The notes beneath the pieces are model-generated. The model ran no database searches. It saw only the letters and a list, made by a program, of their open reading frames with translations, and was not told the origin of the DNA. A program made the position numbers and the translations under genes. Shown here in pieces: positions 1-7,988 of a stretch of 34,495 nucleotides of DNA. Source of the stretch: Candidatus Kuenenia stuttgartensis (GTDB lineage Bacteria > Planctomycetota > Planctomycetia > Planctomycetales > Planctomycetaceae); assembly GCA_945861465.1 (NCBI GenBank), contig CAMAVB010000055.1, forward strand, positions 1-34,495. The letters are read 5' to 3'. The number at the start of each line of letters is the position of its first letter. The first letter of the stretch is position 1.

Positions 1-957
1 AGACAGGACCAGCGTCCCTTTGCCCTTCGCGAGCGAACTCAGCACGACCGACGCTTCGTAGGTTTCACCCAGACGGACAAATCGCGGCAGATCAAGCCGT
101 TCCAATAACACTTCGTGAGTGTAGTTGTACTCAATGGGGACGACGTTGACCTGGACATCGCGGGACTGCAGGTCGTCGATGATGTCTTTCAATTGACCAA
201 CGGTTTCGGTGCCGTCGCTCACGAGGACAATGCGTCCCAGATGTTCTTCCGGCAGCATCGCGGCGCTTAATGCGAGCGACTGCTCCAGATTGGTCGCGTC
301 CTGACTGACACGCGAATTGATGTATTTTTCGAATGGAAAAGTTTCGCGCGGCGGATACTCGACTGCCGCCGTCCGCCCGAATACGACCAACCCAGCCTGA
401 TCCGTGGCCGGCTTTTCAGCCGCAGTGCCAGCCACCATTTCCAACGCCTGATTTCGCGCTTCGTTGACGGAATCGGAGACATCGACGTTGTACACCACGG
501 AGACCACGTCGCTCGTCCGCACAGCGCGTGGTTCTGCAAGGATCAGAATCAGCAGACCGCAGATCACCAGGCGACAGAATCCCGCAACCGCACCCCGCCG
601 TGCCGGAAGCCCAGCGTGACCAGCCGCCTGCATCCACCACACCCATGGCGTGAACAGCAATAACAGGAACGCCCATGGCCTGGCAAACTCCAGCTCTCGT
701 ACGATTTCGAATACCGGCTTGGGAACGTTCCAAAACGACAGCCATTTGAAATTTATCAATTCGACGCCCCAAACTGCAATCGCGACCTTTTCCCAAAGGT
801 GCGGCTTGCCCGCGGTCACCACAAACGTCGGCAGAATTGAAAAGCACACGAGAGCAAACAATGCGGCGAACACGAGCAATGGAATTCCCGCATTCCATCG
901 CACGGGGCGATGTGGTCGCGGAAAAATACGCATGAAAACCCGTTGCAGTTTGTTCAT
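1..957 (-). CDS. VWA-domain membrane protein (BatA-like), 3' end beyond window
   Basis: The frame stays open for 319 codons from the ATG at 957 to the window edge, so the C-terminus is missing. Hydrophobic segments lie at about residues 24-46, 94-108 and 124-142, followed by a von Willebrand A domain. The metal-site motif DxSxS is present as D159, S161 and S163, with a later ATNLEQSL threonine and a VLVSDGTE strand-loop. This is the arrangement of planctomycete BatA/BatB-like proteins, with N-terminal membrane helices and an extracytoplasmic VWA domain that binds partners through Mg2+. The ATG overlaps the stop of the upstream NHL gene by 4 nt (ATGA), which suggests translational coupling. 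The binding partner is unknown. The family call is firm at the domain level and weak for function. Confidence 0.8.
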   Translation of the reverse strand, partial: MNKLQRVFMRIFPRPHRPVRWNAGIPLLVFAALFALVCFSILPTFVVTAGKPHLWEKVAIAVWGVELINFKWLSFWNVPKPVFEIVRELEFARPWAFLLLLFTPWVWWMQAAGHAGLPARRGAVAGFCRLVICGLLILILAEPRAVRTSDVVSVVYNVDVSDSVNEARNQALEMVAGTAAEKPATDQAGLVVFGRTAAVEYPPRETFPFEKYINSRVSQDATNLEQSLALSAAMLPEEHLGRIVLVSDGTETVGQLKDIIDDLQSRDVQVNVVPIEYNYTHEVLLERLDLPRFVRLGETYEASVVLSSLAKGKGTLVLS

Positions 958-1985
958 GGGGTCAATTCCACCAGTCGATGATTGCCGGTATCCGCCACCA
1001 GAATGCGTCCATCACTCAGGATCGTCAGATCCCACGGCTGATAGAACTGATCCACGCCTCGACCGGGACGACCGTACCGACCCACTATTGTGCCGTCCAG
1101 ACGCATCACCGTCAGCCGTGCCGACTTGTTTTCAATCACATAAATCTGATTATTGTGATCGAGGCGAATATCGTAGGGATACTCCAGCGGAGCGGATTTT
1201 TCTGGCAATTTGATGACTCGAACAAACTTTCCTCCATCTTCAAATACCTGAATTCGGTCATTAAACGCATCGACCACGTACACAAGTCCGTCCTGCCACG
1301 CGATTCCGCTGGGTCTCTGGAACTCCCCATCGCGCGATCCATGCTTCCCAAATTCCGTGACATACGCCCCATCCACCGTGAATTTTTGAATACGCTGACA
1401 ATCGCCATACTCGCCCACATAGATGAACCCCATCGGATCCTGAGCGATCGTCACGGGAAACACAAACTGCCCCGCACCGATTCCCTGCGTGCCAAACTTG
1501 TGACTCACCGAACCGTCGTCGTTGAACAGCACGACCCGGTGATAATGCGTGTCGGCGACTGCGACACGACCGTCGCGAAGTTTCCAGACACCTTCCGGCT
1601 TGCCCGCCGCAAACTCCGGCATCTCCCACTGTTTTTCAAGCTTGCCTTGACTGTTGTACACGAGAACGCGGCCTGCATCATCGAGAACGTACACATTGTC
1701 ATGTTCGTCGGCGTACAATCCTCGAGGTGCGGGCAGGAACGAACCCGATGCCGGGACTTTCCAGGTATCAAATTTCGTAAACGACAATTCCGGGTCGGCC
1801 GTTCGTTCTCCACAACCAGTTACAAAGAGGAAAAGCAATATTGCGATGAAAACGGCACGCTCGTAGGGTGGGACCAGCGGCTGATAAGCCGCGCCGGCCC
1901 ACCTATGGAAGTATCGCCAATGGTGGGCTGGCGCTCGCGTTGCTCGCTTGTCCCACCCTACTTTGGCTGGACCGGTCGTTCTCAT
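954..1985 (-). CDS. NHL-repeat lipoprotein with a palindromic repeat inside its signal sequence
   Basis: The 343-aa product has a hydrophobic stretch ending in a lipobox (residues 45-58, LFVTGC, lipidated Cys58) and then about six NHL-type blades, seen as repeated phrases such as RPSGIAWQDGLVYVVDAFNDR and PWDLTILSDGRILVADTGNHR. NHL proteins form six-bladed propellers used for protein or ligand binding, here probably exported and membrane-anchored. The ATG at 1985 overlaps the ABC ATPase stop by 4 nt. Codons 9-41 are exactly the 99-nt palindromic repeat at 1863-1961. Without them the N-terminus would be an ordinary 25-residue lipoprotein signal (MRTTGPAK followed by ERAVFIAILLFLFVTGC). No ATG, GTG or TTG between the repeat and the hydrophobic core offers a better start, so the repeat is probably translated. 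Confidence 0.8.
   Translation of the reverse strand: MRTTGPAKVGWDKRATRAPAHHWRYFHRWAGAAYQPLVPPYERAVFIAILLFLFVTGCGERTADPELSFTKFDTWKVPASGSFLPAPRGLYADEHDNVYVLDDAGRVLVYNSQGKLEKQWEMPEFAAGKPEGVWKLRDGRVAVADTHYHRVVLFNDDGSVSHKFGTQGIGAGQFVFPVTIAQDPMGFIYVGEYGDCQRIQKFTVDGAYVTEFGKHGSRDGEFQRPSGIAWQDGLVYVVDAFNDRIQVFEDGGKFVRVIKLPEKSAPLEYPYDIRLDHNNQIYVIENKSARLTVMRLDGTIVGRYGRPGRGVDQFYQPWDLTILSDGRILVADTGNHRLVELTP
1863..1961. repeat. 99-nt palindromic repeat in frame inside the NHL gene
   Basis: It has perfect 12-bp terminal inverted repeats, GTAGGGTGGGAC at 1863-1874 and GTCCCACCCTAC at 1950-1961. Inside are further stems, GCGGCT/AGCCGC and GCCCACC/GGTGGGC. Its length is exactly 33 codons and it contains no stop in the NHL frame. 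Confidence 0.85.
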
Positions 1986-3067
1986 GGAATACCACCTGGC
2001 GTCCCCAGGATACGAAACGCCACGCGCTGCCTTGGCTGTATCACAACTTCGGGGACCTGATGCAGCACAGACTTCGTCATCCCGGATGTCACATGCCGTA
2101 CGATCGATTCCTGATATGCCCCGACAAATGGCATTGCCAGAACTTCGATCGCCGAATCGTCGGCGATGCGAATGTGCATCCGTTCCGGCCGAACGGCAAC
2201 ATCAGAATTCGTCACATGTCCATTCAGAAACTCCGACGTTTCATCCGCCCGAAACCAATTCAGGGGACCAAGGAATGCACCAATCTGAGCATTCGGCGGA
2301 TGGTCATAGAGCGTTCTGACCGGGCCTTCGAAAACGACAGAGCCGGCGTCCAGACAAATCACATGCTCCGCGTGCCGCAGCACTGTTTCGGGTTCGTGAG
2401 ATGAGAAGACCATAGAGATATTTTCTTCGGCAACAATCTGTCGCACGAGATTCCAGTAAGTCGGCTTTCGAACCGGATCCACATGGCTGAGCGGTTCGTC
2501 GAGCAGCAGCACGGCGGCCCGCGTTGCCAGAGCCCGCGCCATGCCTAACCGCGAACGCTCACCCTGAGATAACTCCGCCGGAAACGCCTGCCGACGATGT
2601 GTCAGATCGAACAACTCCAGAAGTTCGTCTGTTTTTTTCCAAAAACACTCTGATCCGGAACCTGTTTTCTGCTCTTGTGCGGCTTCGATCCTGACCACTT
2701 GCAGATGCTGCTCCGCTGATAAATGGGGCCAGAGCCCGCCACTTTGGGGAACCCAGAACAGCGGAAGTCGGTGCGTTGGACCTGCCAGGACACTTGACTC
2801 CAGGGTGCCGGAAAAGCCGGTCTCGAACCCTGCCAGCACGTTGAGCAGCGATGTCTTTCCGGCTCCGGAAAGCCCGACAACCGCTGTCGCCCCGAAGGGA
2901 ATTTCAAGTGTGATCGAATTGAGACGCATGCTCGGCGAGCGGGGGGTGTTAACCCCCTGATTGTGCTTCGCGACGCTTCGCGAATCACGAGAATCACCAT
3001 CAGGGGACTGACGTCCCCCGCTCGCCGGAAGTGTCACATTCCGTAGACGGAACAGCGGACCACTCAT
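1982..3067 (-). CDS. ABC transporter ATPase (orphan, FbpC/ModC-like)
   Basis: The 361-aa ATP-binding subunit has all core motifs: Walker A G65-S73 (GLSGAGKTS), Q-loop Q108, signature LSQGE at 166-170, Walker B with D190 and E191, and an H-loop in FSSHEPE. The C-terminal third contains a VAVRPERMHI segment resembling the TOBE_2 domain of iron, molybdate or spermidine importers, so an import ATPase is the best guess. No permease or binding protein is adjacent, so the substrate is unknown. The signature has Gln for the second Gly (LSQGE for LSGGQ), a tolerated variant. Residues 15-45 are encoded by an in-frame 93-nt palindromic repeat. The start overlaps the holA stop by 4 nt and the stop overlaps the NHL start by 4 nt. 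Confidence 0.85.
   Translation of the reverse strand: MSGPLFRLRNVTLPASGGRQSPDGDSRDSRSVAKHNQGVNTPRSPSMRLNSITLEIPFGATAVVGLSGAGKTSLLNVLAGFETGFSGTLESSVLAGPTHRLPLFWVPQSGGLWPHLSAEQHLQVVRIEAAQEQKTGSGSECFWKKTDELLELFDLTHRRQAFPAELSQGERSRLGMARALATRAAVLLLDEPLSHVDPVRKPTYWNLVRQIVAEENISMVFSSHEPETVLRHAEHVICLDAGSVVFEGPVRTLYDHPPNAQIGAFLGPLNWFRADETSEFLNGHVTNSDVAVRPERMHIRIADDSAIEVLAMPFVGAYQESIVRHVTSGMTKSVLHQVPEVVIQPRQRVAFRILGTPGGIP
2934..3026. repeat. 93-nt palindromic repeat in frame inside the ABC ATPase gene
   Basis: The outer arms are GGCGAGCGGGGGGTGTTAAC on the left (2934-2953) and the imperfect complement ending GTCCCCCGCTCGCC on the right (to 3026). The next inner bases, CCCCTGAT against TCAGGGG, also pair. 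The length is exactly 31 codons with no stop in the ATPase frame. A related half-copy occurs at 27602-27630 and the same outer heptamer bounds the element at 26213-26323. Confidence 0.85.
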
Positions 3068-4083
3068 TTGGCACTCATGACAACGGGCTCACCCGCCAGC
3101 CGGACAAAAAGGCGTTCCAGCAGCAACTTCGGGTCAACGCGACTACCGCCTTTCATCTCGGTGTCGGCTTCAATCAATAAATGCAGAATGCGACTCGCTC
3201 GTTCAAAACCAATTCGTCGCAGATAGGCCTCGCTCGCTGAAATGGCATTCGGAAAAATACCCGCACCGGCGATCGCATCCCGGAGCGGAGTCCCGGCTCT
3301 GGCATGTTCCGTCGCTTCCGCCAGTTTGCGAAATGTATAAGTAACTCCGCCAAGGACTTTTTGCGGTGCTTCTCCGGAAATCATCAGTTTATCCAACGCC
3401 TCGAGAGCCTTTCCTGAGTGCCCATCGCGGACAGCATCAAGCATCACCCATGTGGTTTCGGTCCGCCAACCGCCGACAACCTGCGTGACGTCTTCGCGCG
3501 TGATCTCAACGACATCGCCAACCAGCGACGCCAGTTTGGCAATTTCCTGCAGCAGCATCCCAAGGCCATCGCCCGCCAACTGCACGACCAACGCCGCATT
3601 CTCACGATCCAGCGTTTTACCATACTGATCCTTCGCCACGCGCTGCAGCCACTTGAGCAGATTGGCACCTGTCAGTTCAGCACACTCGACGGCCACACCG
3701 TGCTGTTCGACCAGTTTGAACAGCTTTGTATTCTTCGGCAAGCTCTTCACGTCCAGAATCAGCAGCGATCCCTTCGCCGGACTCGCGACATATTTTTCCA
3801 GCACTGGCCGGTTGGCAGTCACGAAATCGTCAGCATCGTCGATCAGCACGATCCGCTGATCGCCGAACATTGAGACGGTCCGCAGTTCGGTCATCACCGT
3901 CCGAATCTCGGCCTGCTCGCCATTGAATCGCGTGATCGACGATTCGGCATCTTCGCCGGACACTCCCGGAATGCGGTGCAGGATCTCCGGGCGAAAAAAT
4001 CGTTCCGGACCATACATCACCAGTACACCTTGCGTCGAAATGGGTTCCCTCGACGACAAGAACTCCGTAGCACTGACACTCAT
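3064..4083 (-). CDS. holA: DNA polymerase III delta subunit
   Basis: This is the clamp-loader delta subunit, which opens the beta sliding clamp in the DnaX complex. The 339-aa product has the delta layout. The N-terminal AAA-like domain has a conserved GVLVMYGPERFFRPEIL start (the degenerate nucleotide-site region) and RIVLIDDADDFV. It is followed by a helical lid and a C-terminal domain with MISGEAPQKVLGGVTYTFRKL. I chose the ATG at 4083, which has GAGG 7 nt upstream; an in-frame TTG at 4104 would add seven residues. It is the first gene of the minus-strand cluster, and its stop overlaps the ABC ATPase start as ATGA. Pairing a replication gene with surface-protein genes is probably just promoter sharing. 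Confidence 0.9.
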   Translation of the reverse strand: MSVSATEFLSSREPISTQGVLVMYGPERFFRPEILHRIPGVSGEDAESSITRFNGEQAEIRTVMTELRTVSMFGDQRIVLIDDADDFVTANRPVLEKYVASPAKGSLLILDVKSLPKNTKLFKLVEQHGVAVECAELTGANLLKWLQRVAKDQYGKTLDRENAALVVQLAGDGLGMLLQEIAKLASLVGDVVEITREDVTQVVGGWRTETTWVMLDAVRDGHSGKALEALDKLMISGEAPQKVLGGVTYTFRKLAEATEHARAGTPLRDAIAGAGIFPNAISASEAYLRRIGFERASRILHLLIEADTEMKGGSRVDPKLLLERLFVRLAGEPVVMSAK

Positions 4084-4202
4084 GCCTCTGCCTCGTTGCG
4101 ACAACCAGATTTCGTTCTCCGAGGGGTAGTGTGTCGAAGATGTATCGCTTTTTCTATCGCCGCAGCGGTAAATTGTGATTCAACGACAAATGAAGTGCGC
4201 TA

Positions 4203-4303
4203 AGGACTGGCGAAGAAATAACTGTCGTCTTCCGGATGTGGAGCACGTTTTTAACGTGCTCGGCACGATGGAATCGTGCCCCACTTATTTCTGTCGCAGT
4301 CCT
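4203..4303. repeat. Compound hairpin repeat
   Basis: Outer arms (AGGACTG...AGAAATAA against TTATTTCT...CAGTCCT) enclose two strong hairpins. These are GAGCACGTTTTTAACGTGCT plus one base at 4241-4261 and GGCACGATGGAATCGTGCC at 4262-4280. The sequence is non-coding and upstream of the FlgT/FlgO-like gene. Confidence 0.8.
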
Positions 4304-4322
4304 ACGGCAGGCTGGTGTTTCA

Positions 4323-4486
4323 ACCGCGAATGGACGCGAATCCACGCGAATAGCTGCAAAGAATCGGTGTGTGTTCGCTTCCGATCACTATTCAACCGGC
4401 GTGGGCTCAGAAGCCATGGGACGAAAACATCCCATTTTTCCAGTTTTTCTGGAGTATATTCGCGTCCATTCGCGTCCATTCGCGGT
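4323..4486. repeat. Inverted repeat with CGCGAAT-rich 29-bp arms
   Basis: The left arm at 4323-4351 and right arm at 4458-4486 are complementary at all but one base. Both arms contain tandem CGCGAATGGA / TCCATTCGCG units. The open frame of the downstream gene runs through the element, but the signal peptide begins after it. Confidence 0.85.
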
Positions 4487-4541
4487 TAAGCTCTGTTTTC
4501 CATCGACGCTTCCCATGGCTCTGGGTGAACTGCTGAATCAC

Positions 4542-6155
4542 ATGTTTTCCTTCCACGCAAAGTACACGGTATGCCGGCTACTGGTTGTTGCAGTCTCGTT
4601 GGTATGGTTTGCAGACTCGGTTCAGGGGCAGACGGAGGAACCTCCGATTGTGCGAGTGTCCGTAAAAGGAACCGGCTCGATCCTGGGCGAATTGATTGCA
4701 GACGATGACGATTCCATTGAGGTGTTTGATTTTCAAACGAATCGCTCAGTGTCAGTTGCGAAAACCAATGTGATTCGCATTGAGAATCCTGTCACTCTTG
4801 ATGATGCCGCTCGATACGCTGGCCTGCCAGCCGTGATGGGCCGGAAGATAAGTCAGCTTGCTTCGCGTCAGATGCCCGTCGGGAAAATTGCGAAAATAAC
4901 GCCCCAGATCGTTTATATGACGCTTGGGGTTTCCAGTGGTATTAAGAAAGGCCAGCGTATCCTCGTCTTCCGCAGTGAAGGCGACATTGTCGATCCGGAC
5001 ACCGGTCAAGTGCTGGCGAGCGAGAGACCGAAAATTGCTGAACTGGAGGTCACTGAAATCAATGAGAACATTTCCAAAGCGAAGATGATCGGCGATTTTG
5101 AAGTCAAGCTGGAAGTGGGAGATGAGGTTGAACCCGCAGGGACGCCACTGGTGGTCGCTGTTTGCCCGCTCTCAAATGATGATGGCAGCGCGAACGCGAC
5201 TGGAAAAAGCATTGCGGAAGAGCTCACCGGTGCATTGGTTCAGCGAAATGTCAAAGTCGTGGAACGCAGTGCGCTTGACATGGTACTGGCCGAACTGCTC
5301 ATTCAGAACACCATATTATTTGACGAAAAATCTGCGCAGAAACTCGGGAAACTCACAGGAGCGAGCATGGTTCTGACGGGAAAAATCATTTCGGAAAAGA
5401 ACAGCGGTAAGGCTCATCTTCGGTTGATCGATGTGGAATCCGGCGAGATCATGCTTGCTGTTTCAGCACCTGTTAAACTTTCAGCCCGATCGTCTTCCCT
5501 ACCCAGTACTCCGAGTGGTGCAGTCAAGAGCACGAATCCTCCTGGAACAACAGATGTCCCTCAGTCTTCCGGAGAACTGGAAAAACTCGGCCAGTCACGA
5601 TCCCTGCCAAAGTTTCTGACGACAACTTCAGCACTGAAGAGAACTTCTGAGGGCGGAGTGAGATTGCAGGGCGATGCCAGTCGGGGCGAGTCTGGAGGTG
5701 GTGTGATTCTGACACGCCAGCGTGATTTCATAAATCACGATTTCATCTTCGAAGTGCTGGTTTCATTTGAAAGCAATGACTCGATTGCCTACGTTGGAAT
5801 TGGTCCCGGTCAGAGCATCACCTCACGAAGCCAGCTCGATGATTCAATCTATTTGCGCCTGCATTCTCCGTCTTTTGGAAAGGGCGAAGTGAATGTGCTG
5901 AATGTTGTGGATGGCGGGAAAACCATTCTGGGTCAGGTTCCACAGGCGGGCACTCATCTGCTGCGACTGGTCAAGGAGGGAGATGCATTGTCGCTCATTG
6001 TGGATCCTGAAAACGACGGTCCGACAGATGATGACCTGGAACTTGTCATTCCGGATATCAAAGCGTTTAGCCCGAAACTCAACTCCAAAAACAGCTACCT
6101 CTTCATGTGTGGTTCCGGTACTTTTCATGCCGCGAGATTGACGGTGACGAAGTAA
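4542..6155 (+). CDS. Secreted FlgT/FlgO (CsgG)-like protein
   Basis: The 537-aa product is taken from the ATG at 4542, which gives a good signal peptide (charged start, core CRLLVVAVSLVWF, cleavage near DSVQG-Q). The ATG at 4515 is also possible, and the frame is open back to 4236 only through repeats. A central segment (VYMTLGVSSGIKKGQRILVF ... VGDEVEP) resembles the FlgT C-terminal domain. It is followed by a FlgO/CsgG-type domain with VVERSALDMVLAEL and KLGKLTGASMVLTGKI. The last 150 residues look like a beta-rich LamG/DUF1080-like module. Such proteins act in the periplasm or at the outer membrane; no flagellar or curli genes are nearby. It converges on pyk with a 6-nt gap and no visible terminator. 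Confidence 0.7.
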   Translation: MFSFHAKYTVCRLLVVAVSLVWFADSVQGQTEEPPIVRVSVKGTGSILGELIADDDDSIEVFDFQTNRSVSVAKTNVIRIENPVTLDDAARYAGLPAVMGRKISQLASRQMPVGKIAKITPQIVYMTLGVSSGIKKGQRILVFRSEGDIVDPDTGQVLASERPKIAELEVTEINENISKAKMIGDFEVKLEVGDEVEPAGTPLVVAVCPLSNDDGSANATGKSIAEELTGALVQRNVKVVERSALDMVLAELLIQNTILFDEKSAQKLGKLTGASMVLTGKIISEKNSGKAHLRLIDVESGEIMLAVSAPVKLSARSSSLPSTPSGAVKSTNPPGTTDVPQSSGELEKLGQSRSLPKFLTTTSALKRTSEGGVRLQGDASRGESGGGVILTRQRDFINHDFIFEVLVSFESNDSIAYVGIGPGQSITSRSQLDDSIYLRLHSPSFGKGEVNVLNVVDGGKTILGQVPQAGTHLLRLVKEGDALSLIVDPENDGPTDDDLELVIPDIKAFSPKLNSKNSYLFMCGSGTFHAARLTVTK

Positions 6156-6161
6156 CAGGCA

Positions 6162-7637
6162 TTACGGTACGACATGCACCATCATGAGGTCATGTGTCTC
6201 ACCCAGCCAGTTGGTGTGGCCGACGACGATGACTTTGCTGCCGGAACTAAGCAACTGCTGGCGTTCGCCCCATTTCAGCACAAATGCCAGGAGTGCATCG
6301 GCTGATTGCTGCACAACGCGGCTGAGAATCGGCGTCACGCCCCAGTACAGACACATCCGCCGAGCGACCTCTTCGCGATCCGTAAATGCCAGAATGGGCA
6401 CGCATCCACGCTGTCGTGAAAGAGCCAACGCCGTGCGTCCGGTGACGGTGGCGACCACAATCAGATCGGCCTGAAGATACTCGGACGCGGCAATTGCACC
6501 ACGCGTCACGGCTTCCGTAATTGGTCGCGCGCGGCGGGATTCGTCGTCGCGCAGGTCGTTCAGGCTGGTGGCATGAACCAAAGGCTCGGCTTCTGCTGCA
6601 ATGCGATCCATCATCCGGACAACCTGCACTGGATGATGACCGATGGCGGTTTCTCCGGACAACATCACAGCATCCGTGCCATCAATCACGGCGTTGGCGA
6701 CGTCGGTCACTTCGGCTCGTGTGGGCAATTCATTGGTCTGCATACTATCGAGCATCTGCGTTGCCGTGATGACGGGAATCCGCAATTCGTTGCAGCGGCG
6801 GATGATCTGCTTCTGCAGGATCGGGACGCGGCAGATGTCCGCTTCCACTCCCAGATCTCCCCGCGCGACCATGACGGCATCCGTCTCGCGGAGGATATTT
6901 TCAAGATCTGCGACCGCTTCTGTCTTTTCAATCTTGGCCACGATCAGCGGTGTGACCTTGGGGCGATACCCGTCAATCAGTCGCTTCAGTTCGAGGATAT
7001 CTGCTGCCTGACGCACAAAACTGAGCCCGATAAAGTCAACCTGGTTCTGCAGCGCCCATTCCAGGTCTCGTCGATCTTTCGCCGTGACGCTGGGTGTGCT
7101 GAGCGCCACGCCGGGAAGATTGACGCCCTGTCTGCTGCGGATTCTTCCCGCCTGAATCACCTGGCAACGAACCCATGCGGACGCGGAATCTTTTTCCAGC
7201 ACGACCATCGCGACTGTGCCATCCGCCAGCAGGATCCTGTCGCCGGGTCTGACGTCGTCGATCAGTGGTTCATAGGTGCAGGTCAGATCAGTCTGCACAT
7301 CCGAAGTCAGCCCGCGTATGAAGCGGAAGGATGCACCTTCATTGCAGTAGACGTCGCCGCCTGGAAGTTCACCCAGTCGGATCTTAGGTCCGGAAAGATC
7401 GCCAAGGATCCCGATCGGGCAATCCAGTTCTGCGGAGACCTGGCGAATCCTGCGGACCACATCGGACAGCCATGCATACTCGCCGTGCGCGAAATTGAGC
7501 CGAAAAATATCGACCCCGCTGATCACCAGTTCTCGCAGAACTTCCAGCGATTCACTGGCCGGACCGACCGTGGCAACTATGCGCGTCTTCACAAGTTTCT
7601 GACGACCCGGGATACGAGGCGTTGCTGCAGCGGACAT
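6162..7637 (-). CDS. pyk: Pyruvate kinase
   Basis: It transfers phosphate from phosphoenolpyruvate to ADP, the last glycolytic step, in the cytoplasm. The 491-aa product is of usual length. Family motifs are in order: FRLNFAHGEY (45-54), GDLSGPKIRLGE (79-90), the catalytic-lysine motif IVAKIEKTEA (232-241), metal/substrate motif MVARGDLGVE (256-265) and ATQMLDSM (292-299). A C-terminal regulatory domain follows, with VVATVTGRTALALSRQR. The ATG at 7637 has AGGAGAG seven bases upstream. It is the third gene of a dnaB - unknown - pyk run with 26 nt to its upstream neighbour. FAHGEY replaces the more usual FSHG, a minor change. Confidence 0.97.
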   Translation of the reverse strand: MSAAATPRIPGRQKLVKTRIVATVGPASESLEVLRELVISGVDIFRLNFAHGEYAWLSDVVRRIRQVSAELDCPIGILGDLSGPKIRLGELPGGDVYCNEGASFRFIRGLTSDVQTDLTCTYEPLIDDVRPGDRILLADGTVAMVVLEKDSASAWVRCQVIQAGRIRSRQGVNLPGVALSTPSVTAKDRRDLEWALQNQVDFIGLSFVRQAADILELKRLIDGYRPKVTPLIVAKIEKTEAVADLENILRETDAVMVARGDLGVEADICRVPILQKQIIRRCNELRIPVITATQMLDSMQTNELPTRAEVTDVANAVIDGTDAVMLSGETAIGHHPVQVVRMMDRIAAEAEPLVHATSLNDLRDDESRRARPITEAVTRGAIAASEYLQADLIVVATVTGRTALALSRQRGCVPILAFTDREEVARRMCLYWGVTPILSRVVQQSADALLAFVLKWGERQQLLSSGSKVIVVGHTNWLGETHDLMMVHVVP

Positions 7638-7663
7638 GTTTTACTCTCCTGATGTCTGGTTCT

Positions 7664-7978
7664 CTACAAATGCACCGGAATAAAGCGTTGCTGCTCTCCC
7701 GGCAACGGCGTTTCCGCCGGATCGATCCACGGAATCTCACGATTGTTCTGCAAACAATCCATAAGAAACGCCTTAAACCGCTTTGTGAGCAGCATTAGCA
7801 GTTCTCGTTCCGAATTGCCCTCCGCTGCAATCCCCGCCATGTTCGCGACTCGTGCCAACATTCTGCCGGTTGTCGTGTCACGCGTCAGAATCACGATGCA
7901 GTTGAACACCGGAACGGCGGCTCCTCCCGTTCCACAGGAGGATTCAGATGCCTGAGGCAGAGAACCGGAAGAACTCAT
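7664..7978 (-). CDS. 104-aa conserved-looking protein between dnaB and pyk
   Basis: I do not recognise it with certainty. The first 20 residues are Ser/Gly-rich. From about residue 23 there is a compact alpha/beta pattern, VPVFNCIVILTRDTTTGRML ARVANMAGIAAEGNSERELL, then a helix MLLTKRFKAFLMDCL. A short strand pair followed by 'AEG-SEREAL' and a helix is reminiscent of the HicB/UPF0150 fold, but no antitoxin context exists (no HicA partner). It lies 10 nt after dnaB and 26 nt before pyk, so it is probably co-transcribed with both. The start at ATG 7978 has GGGAAAA upstream. Confidence 0.6.
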   Translation of the reverse strand: MSSSGSLPQASESSCGTGGAAVPVFNCIVILTRDTTTGRMLARVANMAGIAAEGNSERELLMLLTKRFKAFLMDCLQNNREIPWIDPAETPLPGEQQRFIPVHL

Positions 7979-7988
7979 CGGCTTTTCC

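Noticed and set aside
978-2060. 360-codon open frame on the plus strand
   Set aside because: It lies opposite the NHL gene, has no family motifs and simply mirrors the codon bias of the real gene.
4236-4541. Extension of the FlgT/FlgO-like protein by about 100 residues
   Set aside because: The extension is translated palindromic repeat and would precede the signal peptide.
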